Positions 36,624-46,177 are shown, numbered from the stretch's first letter. The stretch is 64,000 nucleotides of DNA from Marinilactibacillus sp036039175 (GCF_036039175.1 NZ_JAYXKP010000002.1:1-64000); one strand, 5' to 3'. Numbers and translations are program-made. The notes: generated from the letters alone by a model not told the origin.

Positions 36624-36670
36624 TAAAAAAATATTCGAAACCTCAAAAAAAAGGATTTCGAATATTTTTT
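36624..36670 (-). terminator. Intrinsic terminator at the end of locus B
   Basis: AATATTCGAAA and TTTCGAATATT flank a short A-rich loop with one mismatch in the stem. On the minus strand it is followed by seven T residues. It overlaps the stop codon region of the sialyltransferase-like gene, the last gene of locus B. Confidence 0.85.
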
Positions 36671-37745
36671 AGTCTACAAATTTGTGAAAGTCATTGATTG
36701 TTTTCGGAATGTTAATTTCATCTGGCATTCGAATGTTCAATACATTCCCTACGTTAATGGCATTTTCCAACCAAGTATTAACAGCAGCAGTATCTGACTG
36801 ATCACTAAAAAATTCATTTTTAATCATTTCAGCTAAATATATAACCGGTAGTTTCATATCGAACATCATGGACGGCGTGAACGCAGCTGAAGAAGCCATA
36901 CTAATGATAGTAGTGTTTTCAGCTTTATTCGCTAAACAATATAGCTCCCAAGGCAAGTCTGTATCAATAACTCTGCTCTTGCCATATTTACGTTTATCAG
37001 AACGCGGATGAAGTTTAACAGCTAGCTCGTTCTGATTTTTTATAGCTTTTTGCACAATATCAAATATCTTATATTCGTTGATTTCACTTCCATCTGCCTG
37101 GAAAGGTTGATCCAGAAAAACATATTTTACAGATTTTACCCTATCTAAACTATTTAATGTTTTTTCAAATAACGAAATAATTGCGTTATAGGCTTTTGTA
37201 TTTACTTTTAACTTTGGCAATTCCAAATATTTGTTTCTTGAATCAACTTGAACTAAAGTGGGCTCATAGACAAAGTATTTATCAAAATTTGCACGATATA
37301 TGCTATTTTTATTAATGACTTTAATCAATCTATTTTTTTTAGCTTTCAAATCAAATATATTTGATTCGACGTAAGCACCAATGCCATCTTCAATGTAATG
37401 CAATTTGACTTGTTGGTTGTTACTTTTTACATAAGCATAGAATAGCTTAGCAAAATAATTATCTCCTTGTACGAAAATATTTTCGTAAGCATCTTTGCTT
37501 AGATTGTATCCGTTTAGATTGAATAACAAATTTGCAGTTTTTATATAGGATTTAGTCATTTGATTGTATTTAATCAGATATACGTTATCGAATATGTCTA
37601 TATCAACGGCACGATCGTAAAGCTGTTGCGCGCCTTTAAATTCATTATATATATACAAGTCATTCAGTTCATCATCAAAGTAGTGAACCTTCGTATTAAT
37701 GATATTGATCAAATGCAGAGGTGTCCAGGCTATAAAAGCGTTCAT
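36669..37745 (-). CDS. Sialyltransferase-like GT-B protein (GT52/polysialyltransferase group)
   Basis: A 358-residue protein that probably transfers a nonulosonic acid from its CMP-activated form. It begins MNAFIAWTPLHLINI, like GT52 and related capsule sialyltransferases. It has the acidic HYIEDGIGAY (E119-D120-G121, the general-base motif), KLHPRSD (H246-P247, the CMP-binding motif) and ISMASSAAF (S285-S286). These three motifs in this order define the GT-B bacterial sialyltransferase superfamily. Its start overlaps the preceding polymerase-like gene by four bases. The presence of NeuB and a CMP-nonulosonate synthetase in the same operon supports the call; the acceptor and exact sugar are unknown. 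Confidence 0.75.
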   Translation of the reverse strand: MNAFIAWTPLHLINIINTKVHYFDDELNDLYIYNEFKGAQQLYDRAVDIDIFDNVYLIKYNQMTKSYIKTANLLFNLNGYNLSKDAYENIFVQGDNYFAKLFYAYVKSNNQQVKLHYIEDGIGAYVESNIFDLKAKKNRLIKVINKNSIYRANFDKYFVYEPTLVQVDSRNKYLELPKLKVNTKAYNAIISLFEKTLNSLDRVKSVKYVFLDQPFQADGSEINEYKIFDIVQKAIKNQNELAVKLHPRSDKRKYGKSRVIDTDLPWELYCLANKAENTTIISMASSAAFTPSMMFDMKLPVIYLAEMIKNEFFSDQSDTAAVNTWLENAINVGNVLNIRMPDEINIPKTINDFHKFVD

Positions 37746-39250
37746 GCGAGCTCCTCATCCGCTGAAAGCTTAGACCTCACAAAGTTTAAATACCCTAGAT
37801 ATGTCCAAAACACTAAACCGATAACATCTCTATTATTCATGATTAAATGATTTTCAACGACATCATTTACAAATAGTGAAAGTAAAAACACAAAGATAAT
37901 AAGGTAGAGTTGGTCACTTGGATTTTTGAGGTTGAAATTTCCAGATAACATATAGACGATATTGTCTTTTAAGATTAAAACGACGAATACAGCTAAAAGG
38001 GTAAACCCAACAATCCCTGATTTTGCTAAGACGGATACATAGGTGTTATGCATATTCCCACTTGCCCTTTGTAATTCAGAAATATCTAAGTCAGATAACT
38101 GACTTTCGTCAATTTGATTTGTTGTTTCAATTCCTCTATAAATGTCTGTATCCGCAACACCAAAGAACGGTTTTTGCTTAACCAATTGTAAGCCTGCCAT
38201 CCAAATACTGAACCTACCAGAGGATAGCTCCCCGCCTTCGTCGGATCTTAAGTCTACTCTCGAGAAGGTAGGCGGTGCTGGTTTTTCTTCAACTTCGCTA
38301 TCAGGATCTTGGTCAGGATCTACCTCAGTATCATTATCATTGTTAAATAAATTGCTTGCTTCATACTTAACGACTTCAATAGTAGAAGGAACGTAACTTA
38401 GGGTTTCTTCTACCGTACGGCTTACTGAGAAAAAGACAAGTAGTGACAATCCTACTCCTAGTCCCCAGATTTTCAATGCTGAAGTTAATTTTCTTTTTTT
38501 GCTAATTTTTAATAGAACGGCAATAGAAAAGAGCATAAAACCCAGACCTACGAGCGTAATTTGAGTACCTCTAGATTTTGACAATACAAAGAATATGTAT
38601 TGTACGATACCATTAATCACGTATAAAGTTTGAAATTTCGTCCATGTACCTCTTTTAAAATGGTTATTTACGAGCATCAATACGACTGATACATAACCAA
38701 ACATCGATCCGATATTAGGACTAGTATAAACACCAAACAATCTACTTCCGATAAATCCTTGTCTTAATGTAAAGGTTCCTAGTCCCGCTGGTACTCTATA
38801 AGAAATATTGAATACAAAGAGGACGATTGCAATCAATCCCAACACGAGTGTTGCATAAATAAAAATATCATTAAAAATTCTTATCTTCTTATCTACACTT
38901 TGCTTACTCTCTTTTGTATCAAACGCGTAAAAGATAAACAAAGATATGATCAAGTATCCCCAATTGATAGCGGTATCTGGAAATTGGTAGGGATAATTCG
39001 TAACAACGGATACCAGATAAGAAGCCGCTAGCAAAGCAAGAATAAGCCAGTACGGTTGCTTTAGCATATTTCTTTTTGTTACAAAATCGTAAGCTATTAC
39101 ACCTAATCCCCATACGAATGAAATTTTCATCGGTATATTCTCTATATTTAATGCACTCGGAATAAAATAAACCATAAAAATCACGAGGTTAACGTACCTG
39201 TAAATCATAGGATTCAATAAATAATTATCCAACACTTTTTTGATTGTCAT
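37742..39250 (-). CDS. O-antigen ligase/polymerase-like membrane protein
   Basis: About 502 residues with roughly ten to twelve helices. An unusually long outer loop around residues 280-390 holds a very acidic Pro-rich stretch (TEVDPDQDPDSEVEEKP) and then RFSIWMAGLQLVKQKPFFGVA and SGNMHNTYVSVLAKSGIVGF. The RxxIWxxGxxxxxxxPxxGxG and HNxyxxxLxxxGxxG blocks mark the Wzy_C/WaaL family. It should polymerise or ligate lipid-linked glycan outside the membrane. RBS AAAGGA precedes the ATG, one base after the GT14-like gene. The second protein of this class in locus B is at 47317-48486, so their roles cannot be assigned individually. Confidence 0.83.
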   Translation of the reverse strand: MTIKKVLDNYLLNPMIYRYVNLVIFMVYFIPSALNIENIPMKISFVWGLGVIAYDFVTKRNMLKQPYWLILALLAASYLVSVVTNYPYQFPDTAINWGYLIISLFIFYAFDTKESKQSVDKKIRIFNDIFIYATLVLGLIAIVLFVFNISYRVPAGLGTFTLRQGFIGSRLFGVYTSPNIGSMFGYVSVVLMLVNNHFKRGTWTKFQTLYVINGIVQYIFFVLSKSRGTQITLVGLGFMLFSIAVLLKISKKRKLTSALKIWGLGVGLSLLVFFSVSRTVEETLSYVPSTIEVVKYEASNLFNNDNDTEVDPDQDPDSEVEEKPAPPTFSRVDLRSDEGGELSSGRFSIWMAGLQLVKQKPFFGVADTDIYRGIETTNQIDESQLSDLDISELQRASGNMHNTYVSVLAKSGIVGFTLLAVFVVLILKDNIVYMLSGNFNLKNPSDQLYLIIFVFLLSLFVNDVVENHLIMNNRDVIGLVFWTYLGYLNFVRSKLSADEELA

Positions 39251-39251
39251 T

Positions 39252-40211
39252 CTAAACAGTCCTTTTATTTAAAATTTCTTTATCTATCTTTTCCAGTAAA
39301 GCTTCTGACCTATCGGTAGAAACTTTTCTCACGAAAAGCTTTTCGCTATTTTTTAATAGATCATAGTCCTCTTTCGTGAACCATTTAGTCATTGATGCAT
39401 CCAAAAAGTGGATGTTGGCCAGTAGTGAAGTTTGTCTCGAAGTGTCTTCACCTCTTTTATCCATCTGAATCGGTTGATCAGGCCCACTTGCTTGATTACG
39501 ATTTGAATAGTTTGAATTGAAAAAGAGTGTATGAAAAAACTTCTCATCTGGTGCAAACATAATTTCAAATACTTTATAATCTTCTTTGTTCTGGTCATAT
39601 GTTTCAATCAATTCCCTGAGACAGTCATCGGATAGTGCCCACCACTGTGACCCGTGGTATAAGTCGAATTTGTCATGACGAATTTTGCTCGATAGTTTAA
39701 AGTTTCTCAAAACCCTATTGATAGACGCTCTAAATGCTGTGAAGAAAATCGTATTTGTTTTACGAATAAAGGGATAATCGTGTTTTTGCCAATAATCTAT
39801 ATGACTTCCAAATAATTCTTTATTTTCCAATTTTTCAAGGTTGATTCCTCTTATAAACTCTATTTCTTTATTTTTTTCGAAGTAGTCGTAAATATAATCC
39901 GCTGATTTTATAGGATAATCAGCCCCTGAGAGCAGTACATAACGATCAAATTGTTTACTAGATCCAATAGAGGCCCTAACCAGTGCAATTTCCGCACGTA
40001 TAATTGAGAACCCACCCCAATATATATTGTATCTCTGTTCAATAAAATGAACATCCTTGTAACCGACTAAGTAGTTTTTAAACTTTTCTACATCAGTCTT
40101 TTGATCGATATGCACAAAAAAACTGGCTTTGTGATCGTCGAGTCTATCTACAAGCCTTTTTAAATTTTCAGGATCGCTATGTGCTAGTATTAAATATGCA
40201 ATTTTAATCAT
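39252..40211 (-). CDS. GT14-like (core-2/I-branching type) glycosyltransferase
   Basis: A 319-residue paralogue of the last gene of locus A. It has AYLILAHSDP (5-14), FFVHIDQKT (31-39), IYWGGFSIIRAE (63-74), LSGADYPIKS (94-103), HGSQWWALS (186-194) and APDEKFFHTL (220-229) with the predicted catalytic acid. Compared with the locus A copy, its SQWW block is closer to the family consensus. It follows a GT2 gene by 10 bp and is one base before the polymerase-like gene. Probably adds a HexNAc or other sugar to the locus B repeat unit. Confidence 0.87.
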   Translation of the reverse strand: MIKIAYLILAHSDPENLKRLVDRLDDHKASFFVHIDQKTDVEKFKNYLVGYKDVHFIEQRYNIYWGGFSIIRAEIALVRASIGSSKQFDRYVLLSGADYPIKSADYIYDYFEKNKEIEFIRGINLEKLENKELFGSHIDYWQKHDYPFIRKTNTIFFTAFRASINRVLRNFKLSSKIRHDKFDLYHGSQWWALSDDCLRELIETYDQNKEDYKVFEIMFAPDEKFFHTLFFNSNYSNRNQASGPDQPIQMDKRGEDTSRQTSLLANIHFLDASMTKWFTKEDYDLLKNSEKLFVRKVSTDRSEALLEKIDKEILNKRTV

Positions 40212-40221
40212 TAGTTACTCC

Positions 40222-41172
40222 TTACTTACCTAGATAAATCTTGTACATTTTACCATATAAGAATAAATTTATCTGTAAAATTTTCAATGCAATTTTTTTT
40301 GCCATTGAAATATTTTGTAACAATACTGTGTTCTTGTACTTTTTAATATCGGTTTTTAAGATTTTATAATATTCTTTTGTATGATTTGAGCCTTTCGATA
40401 GAGATAACTTATACCCTGTAGAAAGGAAACCATCTATTAACTTATCATAAGCTAACGGCTCCAAATTCGGAACTTGTTTCTTCACTAGCTCCAGCAAGAT
40501 GACACGCTGTTCCACATTATCATATTGTTTAGGGTTAAAGTCTGCGTTTACGATACTTGCAGTATTTTGAATATAGTTGTATCCAATAAAGGTTGTGAAC
40601 TGCACCTTTTTCGCAGCAAGTATAAGCCTAAACGATGGAACGATATCTTCGTATAAATGTCCCTCAGGGTAGCGAATACTAGAAAACAATGATTTCGCAT
40701 AAATTTTATTCCAAGCATAAAAATCTGTTCCTTTATGAAGGAATAAATGACTAATTGACTGTTCATTATCCAAAACGACTTCATCTATACTGTCTAGATT
40801 TCGAATAGTCTTATCACTGATTCGTCTAACGTTAAAGACAAATACTTCTGTATCGGTTTGCTTTTTTTCAATAAATTTCTCAAAAACATCTAATTCGAAA
40901 TAATCATCACTATCAATAAAGGTAATATATTCCATTGACGCCTTTTCAATCCCTGCATTTCTGGCAGAAGATAAGCCGCGATTTTCTTTATGAATGACAC
41001 TTATTCTGTTATCTTCTTTTACTAGTTCATCACAAATCCTACCACTAGTATCCGTTGATCCATCGTCAACTAGAATCAGTTCTAACTCCTTATAAGTTTG
41101 GTTCAGAACACTTGCTACTGCTTTTCTTAGAGATTTTTCTACGTTATATACTGGCATTACTACACTAATCAC
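40222..41172 (-). CDS. Family 2 glycosyltransferase
   Basis: A 316-residue capsule-type GT2 with ISVVMPVYNVEKSLRKAV, ILVDDGSTDTSGRICDEL, NRGLSSARNAGIEKA and FIDSDDYFE in the first 100 residues. The C-terminal part has AWNKIYAKSLF and YPEGHLYEDI, the usual second motif of this subgroup, then a basic amphipathic C-terminus. No clear membrane segment. It sits 37 bp after the neighbouring GT2 and 10 bp before the GT14-like gene. Substrate unknown. Confidence 0.88.
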   Translation of the reverse strand: MISVVMPVYNVEKSLRKAVASVLNQTYKELELILVDDGSTDTSGRICDELVKEDNRISVIHKENRGLSSARNAGIEKASMEYITFIDSDDYFELDVFEKFIEKKQTDTEVFVFNVRRISDKTIRNLDSIDEVVLDNEQSISHLFLHKGTDFYAWNKIYAKSLFSSIRYPEGHLYEDIVPSFRLILAAKKVQFTTFIGYNYIQNTASIVNADFNPKQYDNVEQRVILLELVKKQVPNLEPLAYDKLIDGFLSTGYKLSLSKGSNHTKEYYKILKTDIKKYKNTVLLQNISMAKKIALKILQINLFLYGKMYKIYLGK

Positions 41173-41209
41173 TTTATCACCATTTTCTATTCATATCGTT
41201 GATCAACTA

Positions 41210-42247
41210 CTAAAAGTTACCTTTAATTTTCTCAATAAATCTAGGAGATGTATTACTGACCTTATACAAAAGCCAAGAAGTTACATACATAAGAAGAACA
41301 GATTTCAGTTTAAAAACCGTCGCTAGCACTTTTCTCATTAAGGAGTTTCGCAAACTTTCTTTAGAAGCTTGAACAACTCTATCATGATGAAGAATCTCTT
41401 TTATATATCGACGCTTTTCTTTAAACGTAAATGTGCTAACAGAATAGATTGGAATGATGCTCGACATTACGCCCTTCAAAAATAATGCACTGAATCCTTT
41501 TGTGTCTTTTTGTGAAATTTTCAAACAAGCCTCATAGAACTCAACAAACGTTTGAAATTTGTTAGAGAAATGCTTATTTGTTAAGCCGCCTCTTCCGTCA
41601 AAATAGTATTCATATAAAACTTGATTTACAAGTTTTACTTGTTGCACGTTTTCAAAATAAGCTAAGTTGAATAACCGATCTTCACAACTTCTGTAAGGCG
41701 GGAAAGTAATACCGTTTTTTCTTACAATATCTACTTTGTAAACTTTGTTCCATACGACATAAAGCAATTGTTTTTCCATGAGTTCAAATAAGTCATTTTT
41801 AAAATCTTGTTGTGTTTGATACGTTCTATCAGGCGCTTCAGTCAATTTCTCATTAACGACTTCTCCATCGTCTAATACTTTCATATTATAAGAGGATATT
41901 AGTAAGTCTGTTTCTGATTCAACTAAAAGATCATGCCTATCGTTGAGAGCTGTCTTCTTTAATACATCATCAGCATCAACGAAAAGCAAATAAGTCCCTT
42001 TCGCATATTCGATACCGTGATTTCTTGCAGAACCTGGTCCGCTATTTTCTATATTAATAAGCTTAAACTGGCTTTTATCTACAATAAATTTTTCAATAAT
42101 CTGCGTACTACCATCAGTAGAACCGTCATTGATCAGTATGACTTCATAGTCTCTAAAAGTCTGTGTAGTGATTGACGTCAGCGTTTTTAGTATATGATCT
42201 TGCGCGTTATAAACGGGCATCACTAATGTAAAAAATGGTGTACTCAT
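41210..42247 (-). CDS. Family 2 glycosyltransferase
   Basis: A 345-residue GT2 from the ATG at 42247, which follows GAGAG; the frame stays open to 42307 but that leader is Cys/Phe-rich and lacks a ribosome site. Motifs are FTLVMPVYNAQDHIL, ILINDGSTDGSTQI, NSGPGSARNHGIEYAKG and LFVDADDVL. A second block, WNKVYKVDIVRKNGITFPPYRSCEDRLF, gives the usual acidic motif near residue 190. It is the first gene after a terminator-like stem downstream of neuB, so it and the following genes may be expressed at a lower level. Substrate unknown. Confidence 0.87.
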   Translation of the reverse strand: MSTPFFTLVMPVYNAQDHILKTLTSITTQTFRDYEVILINDGSTDGSTQIIEKFIVDKSQFKLINIENSGPGSARNHGIEYAKGTYLLFVDADDVLKKTALNDRHDLLVESETDLLISSYNMKVLDDGEVVNEKLTEAPDRTYQTQQDFKNDLFELMEKQLLYVVWNKVYKVDIVRKNGITFPPYRSCEDRLFNLAYFENVQQVKLVNQVLYEYYFDGRGGLTNKHFSNKFQTFVEFYEACLKISQKDTKGFSALFLKGVMSSIIPIYSVSTFTFKEKRRYIKEILHHDRVVQASKESLRNSLMRKVLATVFKLKSVLLMYVTSWLLYKVSNTSPRFIEKIKGNF

Positions 42248-42281
42248 AAATATTCTCTCACTTTCGTCCAATTCGTCAAAG

Positions 42282-42342
42282 AAAAAGCATCTCATTAGAT
42301 ATCGCATTTAATCACTACCAAATGCTTCGTCACCTGAGATGC
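42282..42342 (-). terminator. Internal terminator/attenuator downstream of neuB
   Basis: On the minus strand GCATCTCA (42335-42342) pairs with TGAGATGC (42287-42294), followed by TTTTT. An inner 6-bp stem (GCATTT with AAATGC) closes the top. It lies in the 102-bp gap between neuB and the next GT2. Confidence 0.6.
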
Positions 42343-42349
42343 GTTATCT

Positions 42350-43411
42350 TTAATCTAGTAAATCATATTCTAAAATACTATCTTCTTCTATCGTGTTTTT
42401 CGCTTTCTTACCAATCACTTTGTCAATCTCTGAAGGCGATATACCATGTCCTGGACGTTTAAACGTAATCATTTCTCTAGTGATTACAGTACCAGCTGGT
42501 ATTTCGGTTTCAGCAACGATTGATCTACGTGCATTTTTTCTTGCTGCATCTTGCGTATCTAAATTTAACTCTTTGCTACCTCTGATTTTCATTTGAAACT
42601 CTAGAGCACTTTTTAGTTTTTTCATGTCTTCAGGATCCATCGCATGATAGTGATCGTTTCCTGGTAGTGTTTTATCTAACGTATAGTGTTTTTCAATAAC
42701 TGGTGCACCTAAAGCAACAGCAGTTTTAACGACATCCATGAATTCATCCGGCTTAGTATGATCTGAGTATCCAATTATGCATTCAGGGAACTCTTCTTTT
42801 AAAAGTTCAATAACTTCTAAATTCGCATGCTCATACGGTGTGGGATATTCTAAAACACAGTGAAGTAAGACAATGTCTTGATTACCTGTATTTTTAATTG
42901 TTTCAATAGCCGCTCTTATCTCTTCAATTGTAGATGCCCCCGCTGAAATCAAAACGGGCTTACCTTTTTTTGCTTGATGCTCAATAAAAGGTAAATTCGT
43001 AAGGTCTGAAGAAGATATCTTGTAAATGCTCATTAATTCATTAAGATAATCAGCAGAATCAAAATCGAAAGCAGTACTGAAAAATTCGATATCTAGTTGC
43101 TTGCTGTATTCTGATAATTCTTTATACTCTTCATAACCAAAAGAATCGAATTTCTTAAACAATTCATATTGTGATGTAGTGGATTCTTCCGAAGTATCCC
43201 AATATGATGGTGAAAATTTAGAAGCAATCGTACCGGCTTTATACGTTTGAAATTTAATCGCATCCATACCAGACTCTTTTGCTTTGTCAATCATCAATTT
43301 AGCAGCTTCCATTGGTGTAATGTTTTCTTTTTTTGCAATATCGTAATAGTTTACACCAATTTCTCCAATAACATAATACCCTTGTTCTTCAATTGTTTTA
43401 AATATACTCAT
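42350..43411 (-). CDS. neuB: Nonulosonic acid synthase (NeuB family)
   Basis: A 353-residue NeuB-type enzyme that condenses PEP with ManNAc or a 2,4-diacetamido-6-deoxyhexose to give a nine-carbon acid. The TIM-barrel part has GEIGVNYYD, AIKFQTYKA, FFSTAFDFDSADYL, KISSSDLTNLPFI, LLHCVLEYPTPYE, IGYSDHTKPDE and VIEKHYTLDKTLPGNDH. The last 65 residues (PAGTVITREMITFKRPGHGI) form the SAF domain that caps the active site of a partner subunit. Motifs do not settle whether the product is sialic, legionaminic or another acid. AAGGAG precedes the ATG and the gene is 14 bp after the CMP-synthetase fusion. Confidence 0.9.
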   Translation of the reverse strand: MSIFKTIEEQGYYVIGEIGVNYYDIAKKENITPMEAAKLMIDKAKESGMDAIKFQTYKAGTIASKFSPSYWDTSEESTTSQYELFKKFDSFGYEEYKELSEYSKQLDIEFFSTAFDFDSADYLNELMSIYKISSSDLTNLPFIEHQAKKGKPVLISAGASTIEEIRAAIETIKNTGNQDIVLLHCVLEYPTPYEHANLEVIELLKEEFPECIIGYSDHTKPDEFMDVVKTAVALGAPVIEKHYTLDKTLPGNDHYHAMDPEDMKKLKSALEFQMKIRGSKELNLDTQDAARKNARRSIVAETEIPAGTVITREMITFKRPGHGISPSEIDKVIGKKAKNTIEEDSILEYDLLD

Positions 43412-43425
43412 TATGATACTCTCCT

Positions 43426-45057
43426 TTAGTCAAATATAATTTTCATAACGCGATCTAAGCCACTTCTCAAACTACTTTGTTGCATTTGGCTATGCATTTG
43501 ATTTCTTATTTGATGAGATTTCGTCAACCATTCAATCGTATCTTTAACTGTATCTTCTTCAATAATATCTCCAAGCCCCAAGTTGATGAACCCGTTATTC
43601 AAATAACCAAATTCATGTTTTAGTTCTCTCACATTTTGAGCTAATAATATGGTGGGAACAGCCATCGCTGCAAGTTCTAACATGGTTCTTCCTTGAGAAG
43701 AAATTGCTATGTCTGCCTCTTTCATATGTTCGCTCATAACTTTTACATTTTGAATGACTTCAATATTTGAAGTAGATTGCTCTGCTAATTTAGTCAATTC
43801 TTTGTAGTGCGGATATCCCGGGCCAACAATGATGGTGAATTTCACACCGTCAAGGCTATTGCTTTTTTCAATAGCGCGAAAGACTTTGAATGTAAGATTA
43901 CTAGGATCGACACCGCCAAAAATGACTAGAATATTTTTAACATCATTTCTAATTTCACTCGGTTTACTTAGAAGAAATTCGTCGCGTATAATGTAGTAAT
44001 CACTACCCCAATAAATATGGTCGCCCGGTTTTTGAGGAGCATACAAATCATTGATGACTGCATCCGCAATGTCAGCACCATCACCCAAGTCTTCAAAATT
44101 GATTACTCTAACTCCCAGACCTTTTAGATAGTTTATGTAATCATATTCTGTATTCAACATATCATTGATTACAATGTCAGCTTTTCTAGCCTCAATAATT
44201 TTCCCCATCTCGAAGTCATCTTCTATAATATCATACTTGAAATGGCTATCCTTTATTTTCTCTATCCCTAAATCAGAATATTTGCTAACAACGAAGCTCA
44301 CATCATGATCTATCAAGTTATATGCCAATGACAAGCCTCTATATACATGGCCAAGCCCAATTTTTGAATAACCTTCTACCCTAATGATTACAGTTTTCTT
44401 AGTTAATTGTTTTTCTGCTATCCACCAGTCTTCTGCCGTATCAATATCAATTGATTGCCATGCTGGAACTTCAAAAACTGATACATTTGATCCGATTCTA
44501 GCATTTGGGCTCATGCATTCAGCTTTCGTAATTAAAAATGCACCCGTTTCAACAAAGCGTTTAGGTAAGTATTGACGATTTAGTCGCTCAGTATACCCCG
44601 GCACGAATTTCCCTTGATCGTTTTGTTCCCAGTGAAGGTGTGCCTGGTTGACAGCGCTCAATAGTGTGTCATATCCATGTTCAATACAATCTTTTAATGC
44701 CTCATCCAGTACATCAACCGTTAACAATGGCGAAGTTGCTTGAAGAGTAACAACATAGTCGTACGTTTTGTTTTTACTTTCGCTCATTTTTTTATATGCA
44801 TCGTATATAACTGGATCGAGTGTGACGGCATCACTTGATAGCGTTTCAGATCGTTTAATGACTTCCGCACCATTGTTTAAAGCGACTCTTTCAATCTCCA
44901 CGTCATCTGTAGAAACACAGACATCAATCGAATAACTACTATTCAACGCGTTATTTATGGCATACCCAATTAACGGAATACCTGCTAAAAATCGCACGTT
45001 TTTTCTAGGGATACCTTTTGATCCCCCTCTTGCAGGGATTACAGCGAGTATATTCAT
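43426..45057 (-). CDS. Fusion: CMP-nonulosonate synthetase and PseG-like UDP-sugar hydrolase
   Basis: A 543-residue two-domain protein. Residues 1-215 are a CMP-acyl neuraminate synthetase: IPARGGSKGIPRKN (7-20), the substrate segment LSSDAVTLDP (73-82), LQATSPL (105-111) and SIDIDTAEDW (202-211). Residues 222-543 have a GT-B/MurG-like fold related to PseG, with IGLGHVYRGLSLA (233-245, His237 at the PseG catalytic position), IVINDM, VIFGGVDPSN and ISSQGRTMLELAAMAVPT (452-469). PseG removes UDP from a 2,4-diacetamido sugar. The fusion couples supply of the NeuB substrate to activation of its product. RBS AAAGGAG; the gene is followed directly by neuB. Confidence 0.87.
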   Translation of the reverse strand: MNILAVIPARGGSKGIPRKNVRFLAGIPLIGYAINNALNSSYSIDVCVSTDDVEIERVALNNGAEVIKRSETLSSDAVTLDPVIYDAYKKMSESKNKTYDYVVTLQATSPLLTVDVLDEALKDCIEHGYDTLLSAVNQAHLHWEQNDQGKFVPGYTERLNRQYLPKRFVETGAFLITKAECMSPNARIGSNVSVFEVPAWQSIDIDTAEDWWIAEKQLTKKTVIIRVEGYSKIGLGHVYRGLSLAYNLIDHDVSFVVSKYSDLGIEKIKDSHFKYDIIEDDFEMGKIIEARKADIVINDMLNTEYDYINYLKGLGVRVINFEDLGDGADIADAVINDLYAPQKPGDHIYWGSDYYIIRDEFLLSKPSEIRNDVKNILVIFGGVDPSNLTFKVFRAIEKSNSLDGVKFTIIVGPGYPHYKELTKLAEQSTSNIEVIQNVKVMSEHMKEADIAISSQGRTMLELAAMAVPTILLAQNVRELKHEFGYLNNGFINLGLGDIIEEDTVKDTIEWLTKSHQIRNQMHSQMQQSSLRSGLDRVMKIIFD

Positions 45058-45125
45058 TTCGTCATTCTCCTTTATCTTCTACTCAATTAATCAATAAACC
45101 CGCTATTTCCACTGATTAAAGCCTA

Positions 45126-46142
45126 TTAAAAATAGCTAGGATCTGCATTTTTATTTTTACGTTTTTTTATACTGTAATACAGTCTAGATGTCACTTTGGA
45201 ACCAAGTATAACTAGAGGCATTCCCTTATTTAAAGTAGCCTTTCGATTACTTCTCTTGATGATCTTCCTATTCTTATTCACAACTTTGTGGAAGTTCGTC
45301 ATGTTTGTATTACTAGGCACAAATTGATAGGAAAACTCTATAAATGTGTTGATATATCTTTCTGCTATTTCATTAAAGAAATATTGTTTAAATGACTTGT
45401 CTGTTTCTGTCTCAGCTCTATCTATCCACCAAGAATATATCTTATAAACATCTAAAGCTTTATCGATAGAAGGTGTGTTCACCAAGGAGCCTTTGCGTCG
45501 GCCTCTATAGTTGTAATAAGGATTTGCATTGCTGGCACATTTTTTTGCATGCAATACGCAATTCATCATCCACTCAACATCTTCACTGTACATATTTGGT
45601 TTAAAGAACAATCCATTTTCAAGTAAAAACTGTCGTCTAAAAAGACCTCTTACTCCTAATCGCATGAATCCAATATGATCAACAATGGACATAAAAGAGG
45701 CTTTTCCCGTTTTTTGATAAACCCATTCGTTTTCAACAATGAATTCATCTGCTTTTAACTGCTCATCTCCGTCAAAAAACAGGGACATTCTTCCGAATAC
45801 GAGATCTATTGTCTGATCCTTTTTGATAATATTATAGTAACTCTCAAGTGTTTCTCGATGTATCCAATCATCACCATCAATAAAAAAGATGTATTCACAT
45901 GAAGCTTCTTGAATCCCCCTATTTCTAGTAAGAGAAATCCCTTCATTTTCCTTATCAACAACTCTAATTCTACTATCTTTTTGAGCGTAACGATGACATT
46001 TTTCTAGACTATTATCAGTTGATCCGTCATTGATTAAAATAAGTTCGTAATCAGAATAGGTCTGATCTATTACGCTCTCAATACATTGATCAATGTACGA
46101 TTCTAAATTATACACTGGAACAACGACACTTAACTTCACCAT
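45126..46142 (-). CDS. Family 2 glycosyltransferase
   Basis: A GT2 of about 338 residues with LSVVVPVYNLESYIDQCIES, ILINDGSTDNSLEKCH, NEGISLTRNRGIQEA and FIDGDDWIH (DGDD instead of DSDD), followed by FFKPNMYSEDVEWMMN with the second acidic motif. The frame starts at a TTG (46151) but the ATG at 46142 begins the conserved domain directly; the ribosome site is weak for both. The C-terminal region is basic. It lies 35 bp after the pyruvyl transferase-like gene and 68 bp before the CMP-synthetase fusion. Sugar specificity unknown. Confidence 0.86.
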   Translation of the reverse strand: MVKLSVVVPVYNLESYIDQCIESVIDQTYSDYELILINDGSTDNSLEKCHRYAQKDSRIRVVDKENEGISLTRNRGIQEASCEYIFFIDGDDWIHRETLESYYNIIKKDQTIDLVFGRMSLFFDGDEQLKADEFIVENEWVYQKTGKASFMSIVDHIGFMRLGVRGLFRRQFLLENGLFFKPNMYSEDVEWMMNCVLHAKKCASNANPYYNYRGRRKGSLVNTPSIDKALDVYKIYSWWIDRAETETDKSFKQYFFNEIAERYINTFIEFSYQFVPSNTNMTNFHKVVNKNRKIIKRSNRKATLNKGMPLVILGSKVTSRLYYSIKKRKNKNADPSYF

Positions 46143-46177
46143 TTTTTCCAACTTTCACTTAAGTCTATAAACATATT

